A stretch of DNA of 64,000 nucleotides. It comes from Ignatzschineria ureiclastica. GTDB taxonomy: Bacteria > Pseudomonadota > Gammaproteobacteria > Cardiobacteriales > Wohlfahrtiimonadaceae. Numbering within the stretch: the stretch's first letter is position 1; each line of letters opens with the position of its first letter. This document shows, piece by piece, positions 27,933 through 36,786 of this stretch. The DNA lies in assembly GCF_003121845.1 (NCBI RefSeq), contig NZ_QEWQ01000001.1, forward strand, positions 496,001 to 560,000. Reading direction: 5' to 3'. The notes below the pieces were generated by a model. It was given only the letters and a program-made list of their open reading frames with translations, did no database searches and had not been told where the DNA came from. Made by a program: the position numbers and the translations under genes.

Positions 27933-29762
27933 TCAATTTTTACTGGTTAATAGCTGATTGAGCGTTTGAGTATAGACATTTAAAGCTTCATTTAAATTGA
28001 GTGATTGTGATTGATCTCTCCCTGACATGAGCACTTTGAGCGCTTTTAAGAGCGGTGCGGCTCTCTCTGCTTGCCCAGGGTTAGATTCAATTGCTTCAAG
28101 TAATTGCTTAACGGCAGAATTATTAAGATTAAGGTATAATTTCTGATCACTCCCGCTCTCAATACGTTGCGTAAACAGCCTTGCAAGACGAAGCGCCGCT
28201 TGCGACATCTTCTTATCTGCATCATCTGCTTCTAATCGCTTCTTCAATTCCATTTCACGATCGATCACCACAACAAGGGGTAACTCTTCAGGCATAAAAC
28301 GCGCGGCAATAATCTGCTCACCATCACCAATGTGCTCTGATAACCAGGTTTGTACTTCTGCCGTTAATTTCGCTGTGGTAAATAGCTGTTCATTCCCCTT
28401 ATCCGTCCCGATCTCAATCAATCGACCTCGACCGGCTTGTACTGCTCGGCGCAAAAATGGCACTACCGCATAACGATCCCCAAAAGCAACCGGCACTTTA
28501 AGCGCACGAAAAAGAGTATCTTCAAATCCACCATTACTGCCGAGCATCACATAGAGCGTGCCATCGACCTTGAGATCTTTGAGTAGTAATTCTCCTTGGG
28601 AAGTAGGAATCCGTAAGTGATCTTTCAAAATTGAGAATAATCGTTCATCACAAAGGGATGCCCCTAATAGCGCTTCATTATGCCGCGTTAAAATCCGGCG
28701 CCACGCTTCCGGCTGTTTCTCGGCAATCTCCGCTAACCCGGCGATAATCGCCTCACTTAACGCATAGCGAATTGCATCATAATGGGCGTCTTTCTGCAGA
28801 TCTTCTCGGCTGGCTGTCGGTACTAATTTTTGCGATTCAATCACACCGCCGATAAATCCCGCCCACGTTGGCAGAAGATCTCGGGCATCATCATCGAGTA
28901 ACATCCCCCGAAGAAAGATCGAGAGATGCCGATTATCACTCGTGCCATAGGTTGCCCCATCTTGTACCCACAACAATCCTATCGCATCGCTCTTACCATC
29001 AGGTGTCACTGGCATTGTGGCAATCGGCTCAAAAACCCGTTCAAAGCGTTTGGCAAACTCTAAATCTTGCCGTAATTGCTGCGCAGGATGTAACACAATC
29101 GCCGGATCACGCTCCCAAGGGGGACGCTTCTCATTGATCGCCGTTGGACTCTGATTAATAAAGATCGGCTCTTTCAATAGAATGCAGTAACGACCTAAAA
29201 TATTATTGAGAATTTCCGCTTGTGCTAAAAAAGCATATTCATCTTTAAGATAGAGGGTAATTTCACTGCCAATCGCACGAGGGGCTATGGCTTCTACAAA
29301 ATAGTGCTCTGCATTTTTAGAGCGATACACCCAGCCTTGCTCCTGCGTTTGATAAGAGGTTGTAGCAAATTCTACCTCATCGGCTAATACAAATGCCGAA
29401 AGAAACCCTAAGCCAAACATGCCAATTAGTCCCGTTTCATCATCTTCCTGCCGAAGTGTGCGCGTATAACCGACACCTACCGTCGCTAAAAAAGCGTGGA
29501 TCTCATCATGGGTTAAACCTGCACCGGTATCGATAATTTTAAGTTGCTGCTTCTCTGGAAAGCCGAGCACTGTGATCCGTCGATCAAAATCGCTGTTATG
29601 GGTTTCTAATTGCCGACGAATGATTGAGTCGTGGCCATTTTGAACTAACTCTCGCAATGCGACCATCGGCGTTGAGTAGAGATGTTTACTTAAAACCTGC
29701 ATCAATCCCTCAAGATCAACGCCGGCAGTACAGAGTTCAGTTTCTTTGGAATGTTGTACCAC
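27933..29762 (-). CDS. Divergent HSP90-family ATPase
   Basis: Molecular chaperone-like protein of the HSP90 family, 609 residues, starting with GTG (AAGGA 8 bases upstream). The GHKL ATPase is intact: ALRELVQNGHDSI (E and N of the N-box; HtpG has ELISNASDA), IIDTGAGLTHDEI (ATP-binding Asp), and GMFGLGFLSAF (lid). The middle domain has TASREDLQKD, matching the catalytic-Arg loop of HtpG (SREILQ). The C-terminal dimerisation region is short and divergent and has no MEEVD tail. It differs enough from HtpG that I call it an HSP90 paralogue. The next gene on this strand is the TPR-like protein. Confidence 0.85.
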   Translation of the reverse strand: MVQHSKETELCTAGVDLEGLMQVLSKHLYSTPMVALRELVQNGHDSIIRRQLETHNSDFDRRITVLGFPEKQQLKIIDTGAGLTHDEIHAFLATVGVGYTRTLRQEDDETGLIGMFGLGFLSAFVLADEVEFATTSYQTQEQGWVYRSKNAEHYFVEAIAPRAIGSEITLYLKDEYAFLAQAEILNNILGRYCILLKEPIFINQSPTAINEKRPPWERDPAIVLHPAQQLRQDLEFAKRFERVFEPIATMPVTPDGKSDAIGLLWVQDGATYGTSDNRHLSIFLRGMLLDDDARDLLPTWAGFIGGVIESQKLVPTASREDLQKDAHYDAIRYALSEAIIAGLAEIAEKQPEAWRRILTRHNEALLGASLCDERLFSILKDHLRIPTSQGELLLKDLKVDGTLYVMLGSNGGFEDTLFRALKVPVAFGDRYAVVPFLRRAVQAGRGRLIEIGTDKGNEQLFTTAKLTAEVQTWLSEHIGDGEQIIAARFMPEELPLVVVIDREMELKKRLEADDADKKMSQAALRLARLFTQRIESGSDQKLYLNLNNSAVKQLLEAIESNPGQAERAAPLLKALKVLMSGRDQSQSLNLNEALNVYTQTLNQLLTSKN

Positions 29763-29870
29763 GATTCAAATCCTTTCTATACTCAATATCATAATAACGC
29801 TTGCATTATGCCCGAGATTATATAAAAAAGAATATAAAAAGAGATATAAAATCGTAAATTCCATACCCAA

Positions 29871-31358
29871 TTAAGCGTTAATTTTTAATATCTCCGCCGT
29901 TTTAGCGCGAATTGTTCGGCACGCATCAGCATCTTGAATAAGATCAATGCCAAAAGTGGGGATCATCTGCTCTAGTTTCGTACGCCAACCATTAGCAATT
30001 TCATCGCTAAAAGCGGTTTTTAATAGATTAAGGGTAATAGCGACAGCCGTTGAAGCACCGGGTGAAGCCCCAAGTAGCGCTACTAATGAATGATCTTGAC
30101 TCATCACCAACTCAGTACCGAACTCTAAAATGCCCTCTTTTTCACTATCAGGTTTAATAATCTGCACTCGCTGTCCAGCGACCACTTCCCGCCATAACTT
30201 CTTATCTGCCTGAGGATAGAAAGCTTGTAAGGCGGCAAATTGATGATGCGATGTCTGTAGAACCTGCCCTACAAGATATTCTGCTAAATTCCAATTATCC
30301 TTGGCGACCGCTAAGATTGGTAAAATATTCCCCGGTTTAATCGATTCAAAGAGATCACCATAAGAGCCTTTCTTTAAGAACTTTGTGGAAAACCCGGCAT
30401 AGGGCCCAAACAGTAACGAAGATTTTCCCCCAATCACTCGATGATCTAAATGAGGAACAGACATCGGCGGAGATCCCGTTGCCGCCTTGCCATATACTTT
30501 TGCTTGATGCGCCGCAACAATCTCAGGATCATCACAGCGAAGCCAAATACCACTGACAGGGAATCCCCCATAGCCTTTCCCCTCAGGAATACCCGATTTT
30601 TGAAGCAACTCAATCGCCCGGCCGCCGGCGCCAATAAAGACAAATTTGGCGGATATTGCCGTTGTTTCACGTGTCACCATATCTTGTAGTGTCACGCGCC
30701 AACCTTTTGCCTCTCGCTTCAGATCGATCACTTCCACTTCATAATGGGTTGCAACATTCGCGGATTTAGTTAAATTCCCCATCAAAAGATGCGTCAATGC
30801 GCCATAATCCACGTCAGTTCCCGTATCCATTCTCGTCATTGCAATGGCTTCATTAGGATCACGACCGGCGGTCATTAATGGCGTCCACTCGGCAATTTGA
30901 TGCCCATCTTCGCTATACTCCATCCCTTCATAACAGTGATGTGCCGACATCTGCCGATAACGTTGTTTAAGATAGGCGATATTCTCTTTCCCTTGAACAA
31001 AGCTCATATGTGGGCAAGCGTGAATAAAATCTTGTGGCTGCGGAATCACCCCTTCGGTAACCAGATAACTCCAAAATTGCCGAGAGAGATCAAATTCTGT
31101 ATTGACCTTCAAAGCTTCCGCTAGATCTACAGTGCCATCTGGTAAGGGGGGCGTATAGTTCATCTCACAATTCGCTGCGTGCCCTGTCCCTGCATTATTC
31201 CAAGAGGCTGAGCTCTCCTCGGCACAATCATTGAGTCGCTCAAAGAGAGCAATTTTTAAACTCGGATCTAATTGACTGAGGAAAGTCCCTAGGGTCGTGC
31301 TCATAATCCCGGCACCAATTAAGACAACATCCACTCGTTCTTGAACTGATAGAGACAT
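29871..31358 (-). CDS. mqo: Malate:quinone oxidoreductase
   Basis: FAD enzyme on the inner face of the membrane that oxidises malate to oxaloacetate and reduces quinone in the TCA cycle. I start at ATG 31358 (495 residues, MSLSVQERVDVVLIGAGIMS) because AAGGAGG lies 6 bases upstream; the open frame extends 29 codons further, without support, into the cupin gene. Motifs: GAGIMSTTLGTFL (FAD), SASWNNAGTGHAANCEMNYT, VFIGAGGRAIELL and LFGPYAGFSTKFLK. Its ribosome binding site is formed by the last codons of the upstream cupin gene, so the two are translationally coupled. Confidence 0.96.
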   Translation of the reverse strand: MSLSVQERVDVVLIGAGIMSTTLGTFLSQLDPSLKIALFERLNDCAEESSASWNNAGTGHAANCEMNYTPPLPDGTVDLAEALKVNTEFDLSRQFWSYLVTEGVIPQPQDFIHACPHMSFVQGKENIAYLKQRYRQMSAHHCYEGMEYSEDGHQIAEWTPLMTAGRDPNEAIAMTRMDTGTDVDYGALTHLLMGNLTKSANVATHYEVEVIDLKREAKGWRVTLQDMVTRETTAISAKFVFIGAGGRAIELLQKSGIPEGKGYGGFPVSGIWLRCDDPEIVAAHQAKVYGKAATGSPPMSVPHLDHRVIGGKSSLLFGPYAGFSTKFLKKGSYGDLFESIKPGNILPILAVAKDNWNLAEYLVGQVLQTSHHQFAALQAFYPQADKKLWREVVAGQRVQIIKPDSEKEGILEFGTELVMSQDHSLVALLGASPGASTAVAITLNLLKTAFSDEIANGWRTKLEQMIPTFGIDLIQDADACRTIRAKTAEILKINA

Positions 31359-31359
31359 C

Positions 31360-31791
31360 TTAAACCTCCTTGGCATTGTGAGTAATTTGGATCGATTTAT
31401 GCGCACCTGATTGCGCTCTAAAAGTGAGATCAGCATCGGGATCAAAGACTACATAAGCCCGACGCCAAGGAGATTGATCGATCAAGCGCCAGCGATGACC
31501 TGAACCTAGATTATCCTCAGCCAATAGAATATCCCCAGGACGAATAATAAAAGAATCGCCACTAGCTACGGTAAACTCTAAGGTTCCTGAAAGCGTAATC
31601 ACAAAACGGGGAACTGGATCGGTATGCCAAGCAAAAGCACCGCCCTCTTCTGTCTCCCGAAAAGAGAGGCTCATCACCGGAATCGGCGCACCAATCTCAT
31701 CTTCTCGCTCTCCTGGTTTCATCACCAAGGAACCCTCTTCAAAGTGAGAATTACCATCTTCACCTGTCCACATACGTACACAACGAATCAT
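31360..31791 (-). CDS. Small cupin-domain protein
   Basis: A 143-residue single-domain cupin of unknown function. The beta-barrel is seen from FAWHTDPVPRFVITLSGTLEF (motif 1, with metal-type His) to FIIRPGDILLAEDNLGSGHRW (motif 2). It ends only two bases before the mqo ATG, and its Lys-Glu-Val codons supply the mqo ribosome binding site. It could bind a small molecule or metal linked to mqo expression, but nothing in the sequence identifies the ligand. Confidence 0.75.
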   Translation of the reverse strand: MIRCVRMWTGEDGNSHFEEGSLVMKPGEREDEIGAPIPVMSLSFRETEEGGAFAWHTDPVPRFVITLSGTLEFTVASGDSFIIRPGDILLAEDNLGSGHRWRLIDQSPWRRAYVVFDPDADLTFRAQSGAHKSIQITHNAKEV

Positions 31792-31952
31792 CTTAAACTC
31801 CTTGCTCTAAACTTCGTGATGAGATCTATATTGCATCGATCTTATTGAATATCGTCATATATTAAAGAGATATAAGACAATATACAATTATTTACAAAAA
31901 GAAGAGCGATAAAGCGCAATAATCCACACATTACGCTGAACTCAATGAGTAA

Positions 31953-32057
31953 GATCGATACAAAATAAGCCTTATTTAAATGCCGGCGCATCGGTTGTAA
32001 GAAGTCAGAACGCTGTTCTATCCAGCATCTTGCAAGCGGTGCGTAGTAAGGTTTTAT
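31953..32057 (+). repeat. Second repeat family, copy A
   Basis: About 105 bp: GATCGATACAAAATAAGC, AAATGCCGGCGCATCGG, CTGTTCTATCC, AGCATCTTGCAAG and TAAGGTTTTAT. It is homologous to 32844-32932 (same orientation) and 48127-48230 (inverted). The ATGCCGG/CCGGCAT arms found in the family make it a long hairpin; this copy has one arm mutated (CCAGCAT). The rest of 31792-32181 is AT-rich and holds the promoter side of the cupin-mqo pair and a terminator. Confidence 0.85.
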
Positions 32058-32079
32058 GGGGGAAAATAATGGAATAGTA

Positions 32080-32113
32080 ATAAAAAAACGCCTAGCAGTG
32101 TGCTAGACGTTGA
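32080..32113 (-). terminator. Terminator of the exported-protein gene
   Basis: An 11-bp stem with one G-U pair (AACGCCTAGCA 32087-32097 with TGCTAGACGTT 32101-32111) and a 3-base loop is followed on the minus strand by seven T. Confidence 0.85.
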
Positions 32114-32181
32114 GAGGGAGTTTTTAGCGGATTATCAATAGATCAATGCCGAAGATCTACCATCGTATGGGATAATTGTAG

Positions 32182-32748
32182 CTACTTCTCAATGGGAAAA
32201 GTTAAACCATATATCCGTAGTGAAGCCGGCTTCTCCTCCACTTCAGCAAAAGTCCAAGTGACTCGTAACCCCGCATCTGCGGGAATCGTAATGGCACTCT
32301 GTTGATTGTCGCTACCGACATCAGTCGCAAGATGAGACGCAAATCCATCTCGATCGATCAATATTAAATTTTGTGCATCATCTAAGTTCATCAATCTTAC
32401 AGGTTGATCCGCACTATTTTTAATAGCAACCCGTAACTCATATCGATGACCGGAAAGTGCTTTCCCTTTGATAATAGAGAGCGTGAGGTGTTCGGCAAAA
32501 GTAGTTTGATCATTAACAGTTAAAAGCGTATTCGAGAGATCGCTCTCCGTACCGCCCTCACTTAAACCCTCCTGGATACCGCTCAAGATACTCTTACTAT
32601 TGAGAATCAATTGCTTAATATCTGTCGCTACTTCATCTTTTAATCCTGGTGTTTGTGCAAAAGCCCCTGAACTCAATAACAGGCTCACAACGAATAGAGC
32701 CCCCAAACGATATCGTTTCTTTGGGGTATTTTGAATATCTCGCATCAT
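32182..32748 (-). CDS. Exported protein of unknown function
   Basis: A 188-residue protein with a signal peptide (basic KKRYRLGA, hydrophobic stretch, cleavage near SGAFA-Q at about 31). The mature part has an N-terminal helix with Ser/Gly-rich linker and a beta-rich C-terminal domain (LRVAIKNSADQPVRLMNLD, TWTFAEVEEKPASLRIYGL) that resembles generic immunoglobulin-like or DUF4352-like folds. I do not recognise a family. AGGAG lies 5 bases before the first of two adjacent ATGs. It stands alone between repeat copies A and B and is closed by its own terminator. Confidence 0.65.
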   Translation of the reverse strand: MMRDIQNTPKKRYRLGALFVVSLLLSSGAFAQTPGLKDEVATDIKQLILNSKSILSGIQEGLSEGGTESDLSNTLLTVNDQTTFAEHLTLSIIKGKALSGHRYELRVAIKNSADQPVRLMNLDDAQNLILIDRDGFASHLATDVGSDNQQSAITIPADAGLRVTWTFAEVEEKPASLRIYGLTFPIEK

Positions 32749-32843
32749 TTTGACTCCTTTTATCTCTTATCTATAAATCGCTAACTAGGCCTTTCAAAAC
32801 TAGATTCAGCCTCTATTTCCACCTATATTGAATCTATAGCAAT

Positions 32844-32932
32844 GTCGGTTCAAAATAAGCTTACGCCGGCGCATGGGCTGTAATAAGTAAAGAAGCCATT
32901 CTATCCGGCATCTTGCAAGTGTTGTTTAAAAT
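32844..32932 (+). repeat. Second repeat family, copy B
   Basis: About 90 bp: GTCGGTTCAAAATAAGCTTA, CGCCGGCGCATGGGCTG, AAGTAAAGAAGCC, TTCTATCCGGCATCTTGCAA. It pairs as an inverted copy with 48127-48230, so the two bracket the catabolic cluster. Surrounding intergenic DNA (32749-33295) is otherwise AT-rich, with the exported-protein gene's promoter side and the operon terminator at 33147-33188. Confidence 0.85.
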
Positions 32933-33146
32933 CATTTTTCTTAAACCCCATTTACTATATATTCAATTTCTATTGAACCTCAATATTATTATAACTTTAT
33001 GATTGTAAAACAAAATCAAGATATTCAAGCAGAAAGAGTGAGGTTTAACAGCTAGAGACGAATAAGACAAATAAGCTGAATCTTAATATTCAAAGTATTA
33101 GGTTAAAATCAACGAGCAAAATCCGATGCAAATAATACTATCGGGG

Positions 33147-33188
33147 AATAAAAAACGTCTAGTTCATCCACTCTGAGCTAAACGTTTT
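33147..33188 (-). terminator. Terminator of the aromatic catabolic operon
   Basis: Stem AAAACGTCTAG (33152-33162) with CTAAACGTTTT (33178-33188), one G-U pair and a 15-base loop, is followed on the minus strand by a T-run. The stem sequence is close to that of the terminator at 32080-32113. It lies about 110 bases after the last gene of the operon. Confidence 0.75.
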
Positions 33189-33295
33189 AAAAAAATATTC
33201 TATTTCTTCAATGATCTCTTTCCGATCTTTTCCCAATCTCGTTGGAGGCCATCAACGACCTATCGTGTAATATCTCGATCACTTAATCCGATCAC

Positions 33296-34930
33296 TTAAT
33301 ACAATTTCTTTTGCGGGGGACCTGCAAAGTTTAGGGGGCCGATCGCCGTCATATCCACCTCAACGACGGTAGGTCCTTCAATTGCCACCGCTTCTGCAAT
33401 CACTTTGCGAAACTCCTCAACAGAGCTTGCTAAAAAGCTGACGCATCCCATTGATTCTCCTAATTTTTGATAACTTGGCGTATGAAGCTCATTATAATAT
33501 TGTCGCCCACCAAAGTAGTTATTCTGAATCCCTCGCATTACACCATAGCCTTGATCGTTCATCACTAATAGCACCATATTAAGGTTCTCTTGCACCATAG
33601 TGGCTATCTCACCAATTCCGAGCATTAACCCCCCATCGCCCACTAAAGAGACAATCTTCTTATCTCGATTAGCAATAGCAGATCCAATACCATGTGCTAA
33701 ACCAAGCCCAATAGCTCCGGCAAGGGAGTGAATATTTCTAAGCGGTGCTTGCACAGGGAAAAGTCGACTTCCCCAAGTACTACCGGACATTGTAATATCT
33801 CGCACTAAAATACCATTCTCAGGCAAGGCATCTCGCAATGCAAAACAGATCTCTGCATAAGGTCCTAACTGCTCTATTAAAGCAGCCATCGCGGCTTCTT
33901 TTGCTTCTTTAATAGCTTGATCATAGCGCGGATCAATAAAGGTGTGATCTGCTAAAGCGGTCGCAAGATAGGCTAAAGAGGCTTTGGCATCTGCACAGAT
34001 AAAATGATCTACCTTATAGTTTCGCTGTTGAGCAATAGGGTTGGCATCAATCTGAATCAATTTTTCAGGAAATTGAACGCTATAGGTCTTCGTCTCATTA
34101 CTTCTTAAACGAGAACCCACCACTAAAGCGATATCCGCAGATTTCAATAGTTCCTCTACCTTTTGAGAGTTATGAAAAGCGCCTAAGCTACGAGGATGAT
34201 AATCTGGTAATACTCCTCTAGCGTGAGTTGATGAAAGGACAGGAATCCCAAGATCTGCCAAGGCCTTTACCTCATCCTCAGCACCTAAACAGCCACCACC
34301 AATCCATAAAATTGGCCGTTTTGCCCCTTTTAAAGCCTCAACTAGCTGATCTAATGCCACTTGATCTAACATTGGCATCTGTAGCGCCCCTACAGGATAG
34401 AGTTCTTTTGGAAGTTCTATTTCAGCCGCTTGCACATCAATTGGAATCTCAACACTGACAGGGCCCATTGGAATAGTTTGTGCAACACGAATGGCTTCTC
34501 GAATAATTCCTATCGCGTTATCAGGACTCATAATACGATAAGCAGCTTTACTAGATGCTTTTAAAAAGGTTAATTGATCTTTCGCTTCATGAATAAAAGA
34601 GGCATCTCTATCTAGATACTCCCGCTCCACTTGCCCCGTTAGATGTAATACTGGACTTGCCGCATTATACGCTTCAATTAAAGATCCTACCGCATTCCCC
34701 GCGCCTGCACCGGTACTTGTAATAGCCACCCCTAATCCTTTAAAGCGAGCATGTGCATCTGCCATCGTCAAGCATCCCGACTCCCCACGAGAACAGACAA
34801 AGTGGATCTTCTCTCTACGACCAATTGCATCGGCAATCGGTAAATTATGAATCGAGATCACTCCATAAACATCCTCAACGCCATGCATCTCTAACAGACG
34901 TGCAATCGCTTCTCCCACCGTTACTTTCAT
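33296..34930 (-). CDS. TPP-dependent decarboxylase/acetolactate synthase-like enzyme
   Basis: Thiamine diphosphate enzyme of 544 residues from ATG 34930 (AGGAG 6 bases upstream). The N-terminal Pyr domain has VYGVISIHNLPIADAI and the catalytic Glu region CSRGESGCLTMADAHAR. The middle domain has ILWIGGGCLGAEDEVKALAD. The C-terminal PP domain has GDGGLMLGIGEIATMVQE, the Mg-TPP motif. Position and family suggest decarboxylation of a 2-oxo acid to an aldehyde, or carboligation. The aldehyde dehydrogenase gene just upstream in the operon would oxidise such an aldehyde. It could instead be an acetolactate-synthase-like enzyme, but no small regulatory subunit is present. It is the last gene of the operon. 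Confidence 0.85.
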   Translation of the reverse strand: MKVTVGEAIARLLEMHGVEDVYGVISIHNLPIADAIGRREKIHFVCSRGESGCLTMADAHARFKGLGVAITSTGAGAGNAVGSLIEAYNAASPVLHLTGQVEREYLDRDASFIHEAKDQLTFLKASSKAAYRIMSPDNAIGIIREAIRVAQTIPMGPVSVEIPIDVQAAEIELPKELYPVGALQMPMLDQVALDQLVEALKGAKRPILWIGGGCLGAEDEVKALADLGIPVLSSTHARGVLPDYHPRSLGAFHNSQKVEELLKSADIALVVGSRLRSNETKTYSVQFPEKLIQIDANPIAQQRNYKVDHFICADAKASLAYLATALADHTFIDPRYDQAIKEAKEAAMAALIEQLGPYAEICFALRDALPENGILVRDITMSGSTWGSRLFPVQAPLRNIHSLAGAIGLGLAHGIGSAIANRDKKIVSLVGDGGLMLGIGEIATMVQENLNMVLLVMNDQGYGVMRGIQNNYFGGRQYYNELHTPSYQKLGESMGCVSFLASSVEEFRKVIAEAVAIEGPTVVEVDMTAIGPLNFAGPPQKKLY

Positions 34931-35018
34931 ATTCTTCTCCTGCAAAACTGATGATCAGATCATCTCTTATTCTTAGATAACTAATGTCTTACATTTAGGC
35001 TGTACACTTATTGCCATA

Positions 35019-35079
35019 GTCTTATTGTTATCGTCTTATTGTTGTTATCTTATTGCTGTAGCCTGCTAACTGTAGCCTG
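35019..35079. repeat. Short tandem repeats between TPP and aldehyde dehydrogenase genes
   Basis: GTCTTATTGTTATC at 35019-35032 recurs with an insertion at 35033-35049. CTGTAGCCTG recurs at 35056-35065 and 35070-35079. Confidence 0.75.
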
Positions 35080-35129
35080 TTTACTACCTGCTTATATCCA
35101 TTCTCTTATGGCTGATCCTATTTCTCTTA

Positions 35130-36593
35130 TTAATCACACCAAGGATTTGGAGTATCATCGAGACTTAAAAAGATACTCTTTTGTTGCATATAAGAGAGAA
35201 TCCCTAATCGCCCTTTTTCTCGCCCAATACCACTCTCTTTATAGCCGCCAAACGGGGTTGAGATTGAGAATTTTTTATAAGTATTAATCCAAATAGTTCC
35301 TGCTTCTAAGCGACGGGCAAGTTGCCAAGCGCGACGATAATTCTCGGTCCAAATCCCCGCTGAGAGACCATAAATAGAGTCATTAGCTTCAGCAATTAAA
35401 GAGGCCTCATCTTCGAAAGGAAGTACCACTAATACAGGACCAAAGATCTCCTCTTGACAGACAGAGTCACGATTACTTAGACCTGTAATAATCGTAGGCG
35501 CATAATAACTTCCCTTCGCTAATTCTCCGGCTAATAGTCGTTTTCCCCCTATCTCGATTTTCCCTCCTTCCGCAACTGCTTGTTGTACATAGCGATCAAT
35601 ATTGGCTAAATGTTGTTCACTGATCACAGGTCCTACTTGGGTCGCCGGATCTTCAGGATGCCCGACACGCAAAGCCGCCGTTTTCTCAATCAATTTGGCC
35701 AAAAAAACATTATAGAGCGAACGATGAACAAAGAGACGGGAACCAGCGATACAAGCTTGCCCCACGGAGCTAAAGATGCCGTAGATCACACCATTTACCG
35801 CTAACTCTATATTTGCATCATCCAATACAATTGTGGGAGATTTTCCCCCGAGCTCTAAAGAAGTCGTAATAAGACGCTCTGCAGCAATATGCGCTAAAGC
35901 CCTTCCGGTATTGGTTCCCCCGGTAAAAGAGATCTTCTTCACCAATGGATGATTAACAATCGCATTTCCTACTACCGAACCTCGCCCGGGTAGAACGCTT
36001 AATATCCCTTTGGGTAATCCCGCTTCTTCCAAACGCTTAGCTAACTCTAGCGCAATCAGAGAGGTCGCTTCTGCAGGTTTTAAAATGACTGCATTACCCC
36101 CTGCTAATGCAGGAACCAGCTTCTGAACTTCAGAGGCAATCGGCGAATTCCAAGGGGTAATCGCTGCAATCACGCCTAATGGCTCATAGAGACTTAAAGT
36201 GATCGCATCGTGCATCCGCTGATTTGTCAGCTCATTGTCCATTGTCTCTAATGTGGAAGCGACATAGCGCGTAGTAGCAATAGCACTCGCCACTAACCCT
36301 CGGGTTTCATAGAGGGGTTTACCATTATCTCTCATCTGTAATTGAGCCAGCGCTTCTCGATCTCGCTCTAAGATATCTGCAAATCGAAAAAGCACCTTCG
36401 CTCTTTCAGTCGGTAATAGATCTCGCCAAGAAGAATCTCTCCACGCGCGATCTGCCACTTCTATCGCCTCCGCCACATCTTCTAAAGAAGCGGTTGAAAA
36501 CTCAGCATTCAAACTCATATCCGCGGGGAAAAAACTCTTTGAAGGTTCCCCACGCCCCATTCTCCACTCACCTGCTATAAATATCTCTTTCAT
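35130..36593 (-). CDS. NAD(P)-dependent aldehyde dehydrogenase
   Basis: Cytosolic aldehyde dehydrogenase, 487 residues, the normal length. Conserved elements: ITPWNSPIASEV (catalytic Asn), FTGGTNTGRALA (cofactor binding), the general-base Glu in LELGGKSPTIVL, the nucleophilic Cys in SVGQACIAGSRLFV, and QEEIFGPVLVVLPF. The closest general type is the betaine-aldehyde/aromatic semialdehyde dehydrogenases. In this operon it would oxidise an aldehyde released by the TPP enzyme encoded downstream. The ribosome binding site is weak (AGAG), unlike its neighbours. Confidence 0.92.
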   Translation of the reverse strand: MKEIFIAGEWRMGRGEPSKSFFPADMSLNAEFSTASLEDVAEAIEVADRAWRDSSWRDLLPTERAKVLFRFADILERDREALAQLQMRDNGKPLYETRGLVASAIATTRYVASTLETMDNELTNQRMHDAITLSLYEPLGVIAAITPWNSPIASEVQKLVPALAGGNAVILKPAEATSLIALELAKRLEEAGLPKGILSVLPGRGSVVGNAIVNHPLVKKISFTGGTNTGRALAHIAAERLITTSLELGGKSPTIVLDDANIELAVNGVIYGIFSSVGQACIAGSRLFVHRSLYNVFLAKLIEKTAALRVGHPEDPATQVGPVISEQHLANIDRYVQQAVAEGGKIEIGGKRLLAGELAKGSYYAPTIITGLSNRDSVCQEEIFGPVLVVLPFEDEASLIAEANDSIYGLSAGIWTENYRRAWQLARRLEAGTIWINTYKKFSISTPFGGYKESGIGREKGRLGILSYMQQKSIFLSLDDTPNPWCD

Positions 36594-36751
36594 TTTTCTC
36601 TAGCCTCTATCTCGAATCTACGCCGTGAATCGAAATGTCCGATTTATCTCTCATCTAAGTTTTCAATCTAGATTTGTAGTCTAGATTTCTACCCTAGTTT
36701 TTTTAATTAAAGTTTTTACTGTAAATTTTTACTTTAGACTTTTTTAATATC

Positions 36752-36784
36752 TGTCTAATATTGATCTAATATTGGTCTAAGATT
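36752..36784. repeat. 11-bp tandem repeat, three copies
   Basis: TGTCTAATATT, GATCTAATATT and GGTCTAAGATT run head to tail just after the stop of the DUF108 gene, within a T-rich stretch. Confidence 0.75.
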
Positions 36785-36786
36785 AT

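Noticed and set aside
27933-29762. Canonical HtpG
   Set aside because: Length, N-box sequence (ELVQNGHDSI) and the short divergent C-terminus differ from HtpG, so I call it an HSP90 paralogue.
35039-35287. Plus-strand ORF at 35039-35287
   Set aside because: It covers short tandem repeats and the end of the aldehyde dehydrogenase gene on the other strand, with no recognisable product.
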